DNA of 64,000 bases from Gnetum montanum (GCA_015680685.1 MNCI01004147.1:479035-543034); one strand, 5' to 3'; numbered from the stretch's first letter, positions 9,883-21,499 are shown. Translations and numbers: made by a program. Notes: generated from the sequence alone by a model not told the origin.

Positions 9883-10742
9883 TGATGAGTGGTGAGGTAC
9901 CCCTACACTCAACCATACGAATACGAGCGTTCACGCACAATTTGGTCAAACTCTGTAGATGGACTAGTTGTGGTATCCAGATGGTTACACGTTGATTGTA
10001 GTTCGCTGTCTTTCCACCTAGACTAGTATTTACCTGGTCATGTATGGTTTAGTCCAAAGTGAGAGAATGATGTGATCCTAAACTAGTGCTACTCCCAGAG
10101 ACAATGGAAAATAAACTTGTTGTAAGCTAATAGGTGATGAGAAGTAAAATCTAAATTAGCCTAAGTGTGATGAGCATCCATTCTTAATCATTCGTACGCA
10201 TCTTGGACCTCATGTACTACTTTTGGGATTACCAAGCACACATTACTTAAGCACTTCTAAATATGCTACTAGGTTACTAAGTAGTTACACTTCACTATTC
10301 GTGATTAAGTCGTACTCATTCAGCATTTAACAACAGGAATAGTAAATGACGGTAAAGAAATATTAACTAAGAAAAAAAGAAATAACAATAACAATTAAAC
10401 AATTAAAAACTAAGTGAATGCTACAATGATGAAGTAATCTCAATCTTTATTGCCGATCATGTGCATGTCCAAGTATGTCACACTCAAATAAAGGTTCCAT
10501 ACAATTACAATCATCACACTGTGGGCATGCAGTGGGGAAAGAATTAAAATGAATTGAAAACTAACAAAAAGACTCTACTTTAACACTATCTCCCTTTTTC
10601 CTTTCCTATGTGCCCAAATGTGTATTTATAGGCTTACACAGGAATCACGATATCGTGTATTCGATATCATTATCCAAGCCGCGATATTGCGTACCTGATA
10701 TCGAGGATCTGATATTGGGGCCTGGCAAACCATGATTCATTA
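9883..10742 (-). repeat. Element A 5' LTR
   Basis: 860 bp, TGATGAGTGG...ATTCATTA in + orientation; the last base pair TA replaces the expected CA. TATA box at plus 10622-10632. It is collinear with 1898-2758; differences are more frequent in the first 160 bp by eye. Confidence 0.92.
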
Positions 10743-10747
10743 ACAAG
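10743..10747. repeat. Target-site duplication ACAAG, right of element A
   Basis: Identical to 1893-1897. Confidence 0.9.
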
Positions 10748-12209
10748 CATGCTCAATTTTTCAGATCTCCTCCTTCTAAATTAGTTGTGGTGGAGATGAC
10801 CATTAATGCTAATGAATCAAAGTGGCTCCTCAGTTTTTCATTTTTTCTATTTTTCACAATTTATGTTATATAGTACTTTTAGTACATTTTCCCTTTCTTG
10901 AATATTTTATAATTTCTTTTGTATTTTTCCTTACTTGGTTTGGATTTTTCTTATGTTTTCCTTTATTCCCGCTAGGACTTTGTGCAACTATAGCTGTTAA
11001 TAGATGGTGGTTTATACTACAATGTTATTTGATTACTAATGTGTGGATTCTATCTTTGAATTTTATGTTGATAGCCAAGATATTATTTATTTTCATGATA
11101 ACAGGTAGTGAGTCCACATCATCCACCCATCCATAAAACTCGATCGTGTTCCCTTATTTTGGAAGTATGAGATCCCTTCTTAAAATGATCCTTGTAATGA
11201 ACTTGTGGCCTTAGTAGTTTTCAAACTCGGAAAGGATTAAATGGATAGATAAGGATGTGACTTTAAGGGAATTTGACGCTCTTTATACTTGCCTACCCTC
11301 ATGGATACATGACTGTTTCCATGGATTTCTCACCACATGGCTGTTGATCACTAATGGGAAGCTAAGTCTTTTCATGGTGTAGTTCCCATCCAAAAATTTA
11401 AAAATTCAAAAAAAAAAAAAACAATAATGGAAATTCAAAGCACATCCCTTAGACGAAATAATAGGCTACAAGCACTAGTTATGGAACTAAAAAGACATGT
11501 TAACCATTCTTGAAGGTCCTCTCTAAATAAGGTCCACCTCGTAGGAATGGTGATTTATTTGTGAAGATATTCTTATGCCCTGGGGATGGATGAGTCTAAG
11601 AGTATCAACACAAAGTCACTGAACGTGGTTGGTTTTAATTTGGAATAAGGATGGAAATTATCATGACATCTTAACCACAAAATCAACATAAGGGACTTTA
11701 TGTTACCACAATATGAGACTCCATTCTACACCCTACTTCATTTTCCTATGTTTGTCATAACTTACCTCACTGCCTTTTCTCATGTTTGTTTAATGTCTTG
11801 GTTGAATATGGTCAAAATTCTATAGTAGTTTCTTTAGTGATTTTGCCATTAACTAACCATAACCATTAATTATCCATGGGACCCATGGACTCCTTGGTTT
11901 AAGGGCATGCAAGGGTGCTAAGGGCATAAGCCTACTATGGGGAGGACCCACTTGCATATTCCTTGGGTGGGTTGGTTAAGTTCCTCACCCCTTAGGCATT
12001 TTTGCATTCAAATTTTTTGTGCTCCACATCAGTTACTTCTAGTTGTGCATTCCTTCATTAAATTCTCGACATAAAATATCCTTTTTTGTGAATTATGTAG
12101 TGCTCTTCAAGCATTTTATCATGTTCTAGGCTTCTTTAGCTTTCTCTGGACTCAACTTTTGTTGAAACCTTTCTTGTTTTTCCTTGATTTTTCAAAGTGC
12201 AGAGTTTTC
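10748..12209 (+). other. Non-coding spacer of element G
   Basis: After the pol end (to about 10850) no coding similarity is visible. The open frame 10822-11136 is rich in Phe/Leu, AT-driven and not conserved in B or C. GGGGAGGACCC near 11940 is the reverse complement of the GGGTCCTCCCC block in the spacers of A and B, so the spacer is element-derived. A poly-A run is at 11408-11421. Confidence 0.6.
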
Positions 12210-12281
12210 TCAAAAAGTTACATCGACATGATCTTGTTGACGTAATTGCATCAACGCAGTATAAAAATTGGCTATATATAG
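12210..12281 (+). promoter_or_regulatory. Internal U3-like promoter of element G
   Basis: ACATCGACATGATCTTG and GCATCAACGCAGTA are followed by TATAAAAA (12260-12267) and CTATATATAG (12271-12280). G's own LTR U3 carries ACATCGACACATGAT and GCGTCAATGCAGTG just before its TATA box (15868-15920). These words differ from those of A and B, so the internal copy tracks its own LTR. It lies about 450 nt before the third-ORF ATG. Confidence 0.65.
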
Positions 12282-12426
12282 CATAACACTTAGTGCAGTT
12301 TTGCACATTTTACCTTAAATGCCCAAGGAGTTTTTGCAATTTTCAAATCCCAGAGCCATCCAAAGCCCATATATCATAAACCATTTGTCCAATTAACCTT
12401 ATTCTTTAGTCCTATAGCTATTGGAG

Positions 12427-12724
12427 GTGAGTTCTACATCATGGGGCCCACAAACCTTAGGTTTTTGATAATTTTTTTTTTTGGAATTTTTCTAACTCCC
12501 ACAAGGTTTAACTAATAAAATAACATTGGAATCGCTAATTCATGAGACTTAAACCTTTCCAATGAACTTTGGTAGCCATCTAAATGAAATAATAATAAAA
12601 TATTAAAATAATCAAATCTACCATGGTTACAACTTAGCCAAGTGTAACTAATTTAAAGAGGCAAGGTATCAAAAATTTTTAAGTTATATAACAAATGCTA
12701 ATCTTTGGTCATGTGTGATTATAG
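12427..12724 (+). promoter_or_regulatory. Candidate intron upstream of G third ORF
   Basis: TTGGAG|GTGAGT at 12421-12432 is a strong donor match. GTGTGATTATAG ends at 12724, directly before the ATG. CTAAT (12698-12702) lies 22 nt before the acceptor. The 298-nt interval is AT-rich. The exon end GGAG|GT is shared with element C. Confidence 0.62.
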
Positions 12725-15587
12725 ATGGCACCTAGACCAAGGGACAAATGTGGACAGGAGGTGGGACTGTCCCAACCAAGGGATAAGTAGCCCACAATTG
12801 GAAGGGACCAATAGTCGAAATAGCCCCAGGAGTAAGTACTTGAAACACATGCAACGAGACCTCTTCAAGAGGAGCTCAAAGTGGAATCTAGTCAACAAAT
12901 TCCCAAAGCTGAAAGAGAGCAATCCCACCAAGATGAGGCACTGAGACTAAGGCCAAACCGTAAGGTCATCTGGAAGGATGCCTATCTTAGGCAAATCATG
13001 GCTAAGGAGATTCAACATTTGGTTCTTTAAGAGTTGAACTTTGATGCCTTCTTGGATTTCACTCTAGAAGAAGTTAGAACTTAATTACAGACTTTCCCAT
13101 GTGGCCTATTCTTACCTTTAGTGGAGAATGGTACACAGGGTAAACCTATCTCCTCTGGAATAATAGGCAAGTTGATGCCACTATGAAAATCAAGGACATT
13201 AGTATGTCCTACTTGGTGGAGGCCATCTCTCAGACCCTCAAGTTGCTAGAAACTGGGGCAACCTTGGTAGAAATCTCAACACAAGTAGATCCAAAGGTGA
13301 AAAAGAAGTGGATCTAGTAGTGCTATGGAGTTAACCACAATAAATATAGTGTACTCATAATGGCAAAATGTGCATACTTCAAGATTGTGGCCTACCACCT
13401 CAATCTAATGGTGAGGCCAAGTAAGGTGACAACCTTCTCTATCTATGCATGTGTTGCTTTTAGCAGGAAATTTCTTGTCAGTCTTCCATAGCTAATCTAT
13501 CTTGAGATAGAGAAGTGCTTTAAGGAAAATGAGCACAGGAGAAAGGCACTCCCCTTCTCATGCTTAATTTGAAAATTATGCAAAAGGGGAGGAATAGCCC
13601 ACTATTTTAATGATATCCTTCAACATGCTCCTACTGCCTCTTGGGTAGAAATGATGAAAGACAAAGTGCTTCCAAGATGCAAGAAGAGGCGTAGCCATCA
13701 CCACCATGCATTCATGCAATAATGTTGGATGTTCGTGCTATCATGGAGTGCATGTAGAAACTCCATGAGCAACTCTTGCAGCAAAAGTAGTCTAGACCAA
13801 GTCATGATTCATCTATCTACCAACCAGCCCTAAGTCACTTGAATGAGGTTACTCGTATCATTAGTTGGTTGGAGGACATGATGCCAATGTTTTCTACCCA
13901 ATGAATGCTAGTACCTGCATGCTTGAATCCTAGTGCTTAAGAGGTAATGGTATCCATTCTAGGATAATAGTAATTTCTAGAGATATATGGAAACACTATT
14001 ACCTTTGTAGTGCACCTAGAGGAAGGTGATGGGGCAACTATCTTAGTGATGCAGTACAAAGGGTAGGAAACAATAGCCTAGGTAGTGGCTAACTGAGTGG
14101 GTGAAGAACTTAGCATTCCTGTGGCATCTGTGCCAGATGTTGTTGCACTAAGAGATGTGCAAATGCTTCTAAGTGTAGCAAGTGGGAGATTTAGTGTAGC
14201 TTAGCATGAAGAATTGCTAGAATGATTGGTAGGGACAAAGCAACTGATTCTAGAGGTCTTTGACCTTCTGGATGACATCGCTATAGCCCAATTGATGTTC
14301 TTGGAGGCTAAGGACAAGTACCTCATTGCCAATGCCCAACTAGAGGCAGCCAAATCTAAAAATTAATGCTTGGCTACAAAAGTTACGAAATTACAGGCCC
14401 ACCTTACTCATCCCATAGTTCTTGGCCAAGTTGTAACTAGAGATGAAGCTCTTCTGCAACTTCAGGAAAAGCTTAAAGTGGCTAAGAACACTAAGGAGAC
14501 CATGGTCTTTGATGAGTCCATAGCAATTGTAATGGCTTATAACACTAAAAAGGACTTATTAGAGATTCACAAGGAGAATGTAGTTCTAACCAAGAATAAT
14601 TATTACTTGTGTAGTGTTGAGTTCCATAAAGAATAGATGTTTGAATATATATGACAACAATAGGAGCAGCTTGCCAAGGTAACCATGGACCTAAGGAGGT
14701 TGGTAGTAGAAAATTGCAATCTCTCAATGGAGAAGGTCCATGCTCTTTGCCAAAAATCTACAATTGAGATCGTCGCTTGGAAGAATCAGGCCCTCAAATT
14801 TGAAAGGGTCAAGAACCATTATAGGGACCAAATCAACCTTCAAAAAGAGATCAATAAAAAAGAGATCAAACTAGCAAAAGCAAAAGTAAATGAGGTCCTT
14901 CATTAGCTTCAATAAGGAGGTGACGTGTGGTAGCCCATCTTTTATGAACTCAACACATATAAGAAGGTAGAAATCTACCTCAAGGAGCAAAAAATCAAAG
15001 AGATGATGGAGTACATGAAGCTCACCAACCTCCATTACATAGACTTGGTAATGCTAACTACCGAGAGCCCAAGGTCAAAATTGGAGAAGTAGGCAGCTAG
15101 CTTGTACCTATTGTACAAGGCTAAGTTCAAGCATCATAAGGAGATGAAGTAAAAGCTAAAAACTGCCAATGCTGAACTCGATGCTCTCATAGAGCACTTC
15201 ACTGATCAACAGTCAATAGCTAAGAACTTGGCTTGTAGAATGAGTGACTACTAGAAACTGTAAAATGCTATTAGGGCATTCGATGTCAAATGCAAGTAAT
15301 TCACAACTTGGTTTATCAACATGAAGGAGTTGTTTCCTACAATGACCTATTTTTGGAATGTTCCTGTACTGGCCTAGATTGATGATGCTACGTGGACCTT
15401 GTACAATCCCTAAAGTAAGGAGGAGAAGATAAAAGAATTACTAGATGCTTTCCATCTTCCACTAGTAATCGCAACTATAGCCAGACAACCTTAACCACCA
15501 TAGCCTCAACCACAATAGTTGCATGCACCAGAGGTAAGAGAAGGTCCTTCAACACCTCAAGAACCTCCACCGCCTAAGACCTTTTGA
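12725..15587 (+). pseudogene. Element G third ORF (env-position coiled-coil protein), decayed
   Basis: Collinear over its length with the C copy. It starts MAPRPRDK (ATG 12725, after the splice-like TAG) with a basic segment. WPILTFSGEW-like and WNNRQVDATMKIKDI-like blocks follow at 13090-13200, then a region matching KISVYHLN...CLIKKLC of C near 13380-13580. Open coiled-coil segments are at 14370-14636 (ATKVTKLQAHLTHP onward) and 14685-14906 (KVHALCQKSTIEIVAWKNQA). The Pro-rich tail (TPQEPPPPKTF) ends at the TGA 15585-15587. Most interruptions are TAG/TAA at positions that are Gln in the other copies. No transmembrane segment or signal peptide is apparent. Function unknown; a nuclear or structural role is conceivable from the basic N terminus and coiled coil. 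Confidence 0.75.
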
Positions 15588-15723
15588 TTTTTTCATCATA
15601 TTCAAGATACCAGAGAGGTTTTGCTATTAGTTTTTATAACATTGTTAAATTTTTTTGTCATGAACACAAATTTTTATAAAAGTTGTAAATCCATACACTT
15701 GGGCACTGAGCATTAGTTTGAGT

Positions 15724-15755
15724 CTATGTGTGTGTGTGTGTCAGTCAGTCAGTCA
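15724..15755. repeat. (TG)n and (CAGT)n simple repeats
   Basis: TGTGTGTGTGTG followed by CAGTCAGTCAGTCA between the third ORF and the PPT of G. Confidence 0.85.
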
Positions 15756-15831
15756 ATTATCCCATACCTTTCTAAAGTGTTGTAAAGAACTTGTTCCTTC
15801 TTTTATTCACTCAAGGATGAGTTTTCATTTA

Positions 15832-15843
15832 GTCATGGGGGTA
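15832..15843 (+). other. Element G polypurine tract
   Basis: GTCATGGGGGTA directly before the TGATGA start of the 3' LTR; same core as in A, B and C. Confidence 0.85.
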
Positions 15844-16622
15844 TGATGAGTCACGGTTGATTGGACTACATCGACACATGATTTGATGCGTCAATGCAGT
15901 GTCTTGTCTTTCTTATATAAATGCATGCACCTGCCACATTTATACCATTTGTTCATTCATAGCTTATCTAAACTCTTATAGTTTGGTTATTTAAGAGTTA
16001 AAATATTTTCTAAGTACCCATAGTAAGAGTTGAAAAGTGTATGGATCTTTATTCAAGTATTGATGTACCTAGACATTTTGGTGTGAACAATAATAAAGAC
16101 AAGCTTCTTAATAAATCTTGCATCACTTGGACTTAGCTTAATATTTCCTTAATGCATTTATTATTCATGCAATTTAGGTTCATGCACTTAATTAATTAAT
16201 TAATAGTGAATAATTAACACAATTAATTATAACCATCTTGAGCATACATTAATGCTTGGTAACCTAGTATCATTGTAACATGTTCAGGGTGTGTACAGAA
16301 AATGGGAATGAACACTTATGTTAGGATTAGATAAGGCATTAATTAGTTACAAGATTAATTAACATTTAATTACTTTATTTTCTACACTAAGGTGAATTAA
16401 ATGAAAAATATAAAAAAATGATACAAATCATGTGCCTTAGTTACACTTAACCATACCCTTAAACCTCACAAGTGGAATTGGGAAGATAATGATCATGTCC
16501 TTGAAATTCATTGCCTAGATCAAGTGTACTTAGAGAGCTAAAGTCTATAGAAATTGATTAGATCATTTAGTGAACACTGGTGATTCATATGGTTGGGTGT
16601 TGGGATTGATTATTGTTCATCA
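15844..16622 (+). repeat. Element G 3' LTR
   Basis: 779 bp, TGATGAGTCACGG...TTGTTCATCA. The TATA box CTTATATAAATG is at 15912-15923, only about 70 bp from the LTR start. A (TTAA)n run lies at about 16190-16205. No partner LTR is in the window, since G's 5' end lies to the left. The sequence after the LTR is TAAAG. Confidence 0.85.
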
Positions 16623-17330
16623 TAAAGTAAGGGACATCATCAATACACCTCTAGTGGATTGCTAGGTCCCAAAAGTGATGTTAGAGTTTCTATGGCAGAA
16701 GCTTTGGAGATGCATGGAGGTTGATCTTAAAGTCTGAAATTTGAAATTAGCAAAATTTGCACATTTGGCTTGACCACGAGTCATGGTTTGCTCATGGTTA
16801 ACAAATCACAGGTTGTGGTGCTTTCATTGTGTAATCATGATGTCTAACCATAGGTTATGGTTAAGTTATGCTCTATGCTGAGGCTAGAAATACTTACCAT
16901 AAGCCATGGTTGGCTTTTAGTTTTATCACCACATGTTTTAGTATCCTAATCATGCATTGTGGTTAGGTCGTGATGGCCACTAAAACTTCTTCTCCATCAC
17001 TCTTGACATCTAGCTTGAAATTGATAATATTATAAGTCATGGTTGCCATATTAAAGGTCTTGGTTAGGTCCTAGTGATATTTGAACATTTGAATGTGCTA
17101 CCATTTGCTACGACATTCAAATTGCTAAGATCACCAATCATGGTGAGATCATGGTGGCTTAAAACAAAGCCATTTTATCTTTGTGTATAGCACACATGGA
17201 TCATGTAACAATGTTAGAATTCTAGAAACTAGAAACTAGAAATTTTTATTATGTCGATAAAATCACAGAGGATTTGTTGGATGATTATAAAGCCTCAACA
17301 TAGTGTTGTAGAAACTTAAAAATATTATTG
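16623..17330. other. Unassigned stretch with recurring CATGGTT-like words
   Basis: No coding similarity. Between about 16780 and 17175 short words such as AGTCATGGTT, CTCATGGTTA, TAGGTTATGGTTA, AAGCCATGGTTGG, TTGTGGTTAGG, AAGTCATGGTTG and ATCATGGTGAGATCATGG recur irregularly about every 30-60 bp. It could be part of an LTR from another family, the 3' region of the adjacent LINE, or a decayed minisatellite; I cannot decide. Confidence 0.35.
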
Positions 17331-19930
17331 ATGTAATGCCCCAAGCAAATATGGTCAATTTGAAAGAAAGTAAATAGCATACTATAATTAATAATATAGT
17401 TCAATCAAATGTAAGCTAAAGAAGTGAAAAATTAAAAAAATATGTCCTCTATGTTTTATGATTTATTTGCATAATTTGCAGATACACTCTTCTCTTGGTA
17501 GGTTGATCCAATGACTTTTCTCAATAAGGAGATGATAAAAGCTCATTCTTACTCTAACAATTTGATTCTTTAAATGAATAGGTATAGTTGAGAATAGACA
17601 TTGTTAAGTACTAGATAACAACTCTAACATAATGTAAATAAAAATGTTTTTTCGCTAACATGTTTAACCAAATAGCCAAGACTTTTTCTTTTATAGTTTT
17701 TTGAAAGAGCCTTTTGTTTAAAGGAAGATCCTTTATAGCAATATTTTAGGACTCAAATCATAATTTTTCTTGATGTACCAATCCATTTTCTTATGTAGCA
17801 TTCATTATCTCATTGGCATAATTAACTTCCTCTATGTGACTTAACTTCTAAGCATATGCAATAAATTGACAAAGCACTTCAACTTCAAGATGAAGCAAAT
17901 CTACTTCTAAAAGTAAGATATCATATGAAGTCTGCATTTTCACTTGAAATTCACATATAAGAATCTATTTTTAAACATGCTCTAATTTTTTCCAGTTATG
18001 TATGGAAATAGAAGATTCCCAAGCAACACACCAATATAATAATATAGGTTGGAAGAGTCTGTGAAAATGTTTCCTTTTAATCTCCCATGCCAAAATTTGT
18101 ATCCTGCTATAGTTAATTCTTCGAGTAAATAGAGCTTGTATGCCACTCGAAATACTTTGAGCATTAAGGATACTTCAACTATAATTACTAGAAAATTCAA
18201 CTTCCAAATATTTATCAAATTCACATAGATCAAGCCTTTTTTCTTTAAGGAAAAATTTGTAATTTCTATTTCTAGTACCACAAACTAGAATTTTAGTCTT
18301 ATCAATATTAACTTTCATACATGAATGGTTACAATAGTCATAGAGAATTTGAAGCATATAATTTAATCCTGTAGCTAATTCTGCAATTAAAGCCACATTG
18401 TGTGCAAAGAGAAGCATGTTAAAAAATAATTAATTCATTGACATACCATGATTAGAACCATTTTGCACCTATTCCTTCAATTCATCTATAAATATGCCAA
18501 AAAGGATTGGGGACAAACGATAATCCTATTTAACTGCAGCTAAGCTATTGATAATTTTTTCTTCTTCAGTAAGATCATCTTTAATAAGAATGTCAACCAT
18601 CTCATAGATTTTTTTAGCAACAAAAAGAGGATCTGGTCGAATGTTAATGTTATCAAATCTCTTCCAAAGTTTAACTCAAGAAATAGAATTATAAGTCTTA
18701 TAGAAATCAACCAAAAAAACGTTGTATAGTTGGGTCTTTTTACTTTCTCTACATAATAACGCAATTTTATTAGATGGTCTGTAATAGAATGATTTCTCCT
18801 GAAGCTTACTTGTGACTGAGCATGAAGACCTTGCATTTTCTCTTTTAAACTAATTTTATTCTCCAAAATAATGCCCAAAATCTTAGTGAAAACCAAATTA
18901 ACTAAAATAAATTAGTAAGTATTAAGATCATCTCTATCTCCTTTTTGAAAAGTAATATTGCTCAACTAGAACACCAAGAGTAATCCAAACCATGCTAAAG
19001 CCCTTTATTAAGAACATTGCAAGTTTCTTTTCATACTAATGAACCATCCCATTTAAGAAGCTTTCCATATAATCCATTAACATTAGCACCTTTTCTATAA
19101 GATAATTCTTGAATTCTTATTGAAGCATCATCAAGGGATAACTTAAAAACACTAAAGTTATCCTGCACAATTAGGGAAGCCTGTTGATTAAAAAGGTCAT
19201 TAAAGAAATTTTGAATAGTAGATAAGGAAAAGTTTCAATCATGTTGCTATCTGTTCGAATAGGAGGACAACACAAAGGGGATACAAATGCATTAGTGGGA
19301 GAAGGAAAGAGAAATTAGAGGAACTAATATCTTTAGTGGGAGAATAGTTGTTTTGCAAAGAAATTGTGCCTTTCAAAATAATTAGCAAGTAAAGGTCTAT
19401 TTAGAGGCATCCTCTTATATATAAGCCAAAAATGCTAACCCTTTTCTATTTAGAGGTATCCTCTTATATATAGACAAAAAATGCCTTGTAGATCATGTAG
19501 AAATGATGCATTGGAACCCATAGAATCTTCTAGAAGGTTTTGAATAGGAAAATTGACATGTAGATGATCAATATAAAAAATGACATTAGACATCAAAATT
19601 AGATTCATGTGAGACATTGAGAGGCAAAATGATGTTGCACATCAAAAAGCCATTCTATTGGAAAGTTGAAGTTAGGATCCACGTAAGAGTTGATGCTAGA
19701 CATTAAATCTAAACACTAGAGATGAAGAACCCAAATGATGTTCTAAATGACGTGATACATCACTTCTGGAAAAAGCTAAAGATGGAGATCTAAAAACCAT
19801 GTTACAAATAATGCATGATGTTGATTTTGGTCTACTAAAGATGGCTCTAAGATGAAAAGCCTTAGAATGTACCAAAAACTCTAACTTATGCAAAAAAGAC
19901 AAAGTGGGTATAACAATCTTTTAACCAAAA
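17330..19930 (-). mobile_element. 5'-truncated LINE (RTE-like), decayed
   Basis: Non-LTR retrotransposon RT in minus frames. Motif A region with the preceding block at 18896-18540: TKILGIILENKISLKEK, then SQVSFRRNHSITDHLIKLRY, matching the LINE pattern of QAGFR.HHSTIDHL. The catalytic-loop region at 18417-18175 (LLFAHNVALIAELATGLN) corresponds to LLYADDV; the Asp pair reads His-Asn. MKVNIDKTKILVCG follows. A C-terminal block near 17920-17850 (SYDILLLEVDLLHLEVEVL) matches the LLLE.G.LPIE stretch seen in RTE-type elements. The endonuclease half is not visible. No poly-A tail or target duplication could be found, and both ends are approximate. Its right end abuts element E at about 19940. Confidence 0.7.
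18175..18896 (-). pseudogene. LINE reverse transcriptase core remnant
   Basis: Two open segments (18896-18540 and 18417-18175) carry RT blocks before and around the catalytic loop, separated by stops. The YADD-type active site is lost (FAHN). It is clearly inactive. Confidence 0.75.
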
Positions 19931-19939
19931 CATTGTTAT

Positions 19940-20558
19940 CGAAGCTATAACCATTGTAGACTTTGTGAATAATAATTCATTGGGAAATTAGTCTAACAAT
20001 GATTCTTCATCATCTTTTGATTTCCATCTTCATCTTGATAAATTATTAACAACTACATTTTTTGTCAATCATATTGATGTTAAATTCTTATAAGATCATG
20101 AGCCATCTTATTACCCTTTAACTTACCATTAGTTTTCTCATTAGAAGCCTAATCACACAATGGTTAGTGTGAATGTATATAGGATAATTGAGCACATAGT
20201 ATCTAAACTTTTCTAGTGCATACACCATAACCATCAATTTTTTTCCATAATTGTATAGTTAATTTTTGCTATGGTGATATTATAGCTAGCTTAGTGAATA
20301 TAGCAATGCATCTTCTAGTTATCTAACTAAGCAAGCATTTCTCCTAATGCAAAGTTTGAAGCATTCATCATTATGTGCAATGGTCTTGACCAGTATGGAG
20401 TCCTTAAGATTAGAGCCTCTCAAATATCTTTTAACACTCCTCTAACCAAATAAATGATGTATCTTTCTTTGTCAATTTTACTAGTAGTTTTATTATCTTA
20501 AAAAAATTCTAAATAAATCTTTAATAATATCTTGTATTACTAAGGAAGGATTTAACAT
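19940..20558 (-). mobile_element. Element E, fragment 3 (RT end and RNase H region)
   Basis: Minus-strand pol sequence aligning with C 55400-56000. For example, the block near 20030-20080 matches the RNase H end before integrase (ATTGTTAATAATTTATCAAG region), and 20490-20553 matches the SYYRC.I connection block. It carries the left AACAT duplication of element B (20554-20558) and continues right of B at 33466. To its left E is cut by the LINE; no E integrase was found. Confidence 0.7.
20554..20558. repeat. Target-site duplication AACAT, left of element B
   Basis: Directly before TGATGAGTGG of B's left LTR; identical to 33461-33465. Confidence 0.9.
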
Positions 20559-21486
20559 TGATGAGTGGCTAGGTATTTCAACACTTTACCATATAAGTGA
20601 TGAGTGCATGCACATGACCAGTTCGTAATTCATGGATGGATAATGTAAATTTGCTAGTGGTTGATAATTGGCTTGTGATCGTTGTCTTCTCACTTCAAGT
20701 TAGTGAAGTGCAAGTTGTATGGTTTAATTCTTAGTGAGGCATATGATATTATGATGTTATGGGCTCAAAATAATCCTAAGGGCTTCCATAATGAAAATGA
20801 GAATAAAATCTAAATCTATATGATAATAAAAATATAAATCTATTCTAGCCTATGGCAATAAGTATTCATTCTTGGCTTGCCATACATGCCCTAAGCTCAT
20901 GTAATTGTTACTAGGATTCCCAAGTGAATTCACTAGTGAGTGATCAAGTGAAGTCACTACTAGGTTACTAAATGCTTACAGTTAATGCTCAAAACCAATC
21001 ATGCTTATTCTACCTTACTAATGAACATGGAAAGAGTAAAGTACTTAGGAAATGAAAAGAAATAAACTAAAGTAAACATATTAAAGAAATGAAAAATAAA
21101 CTAAGGAAGGAAAATGACTAAGTAAAAGTAAAGAAACTAAGTATAATACTGCAATGGTGAGAAACAATCTCAATCTTTATTTCCAACCATGAATTGTGTC
21201 CAAGTACAATCCACTCGAATAAAGATTTCGTACAATTGTTTGACACCACACTCTAGGCATTCACTTTATCACTAAGTCTAAGTTACAAAAACAACCTGTA
21301 AGAATTTCACTAAGGATGGAATGAAAATTGTTCCATGGACACAACGAAGTGTTGGTATTTATAGGGATGACTAGGACCCTCTACATAGTATCAACGATGA
21401 TGTATGTAGGGCTGTGATGTCATAGATACACTATCACATGATATCGTAGATATGATATCATGGCCTATTACTAAAAGGTTTTATCA
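20559..21486 (-). repeat. Element B 3' LTR
   Basis: 928 bp, TGATGAGTGGCTAGG...GGTTTTATCA in + orientation. TATA box in element sense CCCTATAAATAC (plus 21355-21366). The U3 words ATGTCATAGATAC, ATATCGTAGATATGATATCA lie between it and the LTR start. Confidence 0.92.
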
Positions 21487-21499
21487 TACCCCCATGATT
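21487..21499 (-). other. Element B polypurine tract
   Basis: Element-sense AATCATGGGGGTA directly before the 3' LTR. Confidence 0.85.

Larger units (their letters stand above)
1898..10742 (-). mobile_element. Element A, complete but pol-less Athila-like LTR retrotransposon
   Basis: About 8.85 kb, minus strand. Order in element sense: 5' LTR (10742-9883), tRNA-Asp-type PBS, gag (9750 to about 8050), non-coding spacer, internal U3-like promoter, intron, third ORF (5659-2900), PPT, 3' LTR (2758-1898), with a perfect ACAAG duplication. No protease, RT, RNase H or integrase is visible between gag and the spacer, while sister element B carries about 3.9 kb of pol at that point. A is therefore a non-autonomous derivative that kept gag and the third ORF. 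Single-base differences between its LTRs are mostly transitions. Confidence 0.9.
10748..16622 (+). mobile_element. Element G, right part: spacer, third ORF, 3' LTR
   Basis: Continuation of G after the A insertion. It starts with the end-of-pol sequence (ATTTTTCAGATCTCC, AATTAGTTGTGGTGGAGATG) homologous to C minus 54080-53990. It then runs through a 1.5-kb non-coding spacer, the internal promoter, the candidate intron, the third ORF, the PPT and the 3' LTR. Confidence 0.88.

Noticed and set aside
10822-11136. 104-codon Phe/Leu-rich open frame
   Set aside because: It lies in T-rich spacer of G, has no counterpart in the other elements and no recognisable domain.
15844-16622. G 3' LTR as the partner of D 5' LTR (one giant element)
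   Set aside because: Both share family features but their U3 words differ, and G and D have separate pol regions and insertion contexts.
17330-19930. LINE region as a host gene with introns
   Set aside because: Reverse-transcriptase blocks are clear and broken by many stops; no splice-consistent host gene can be assembled.
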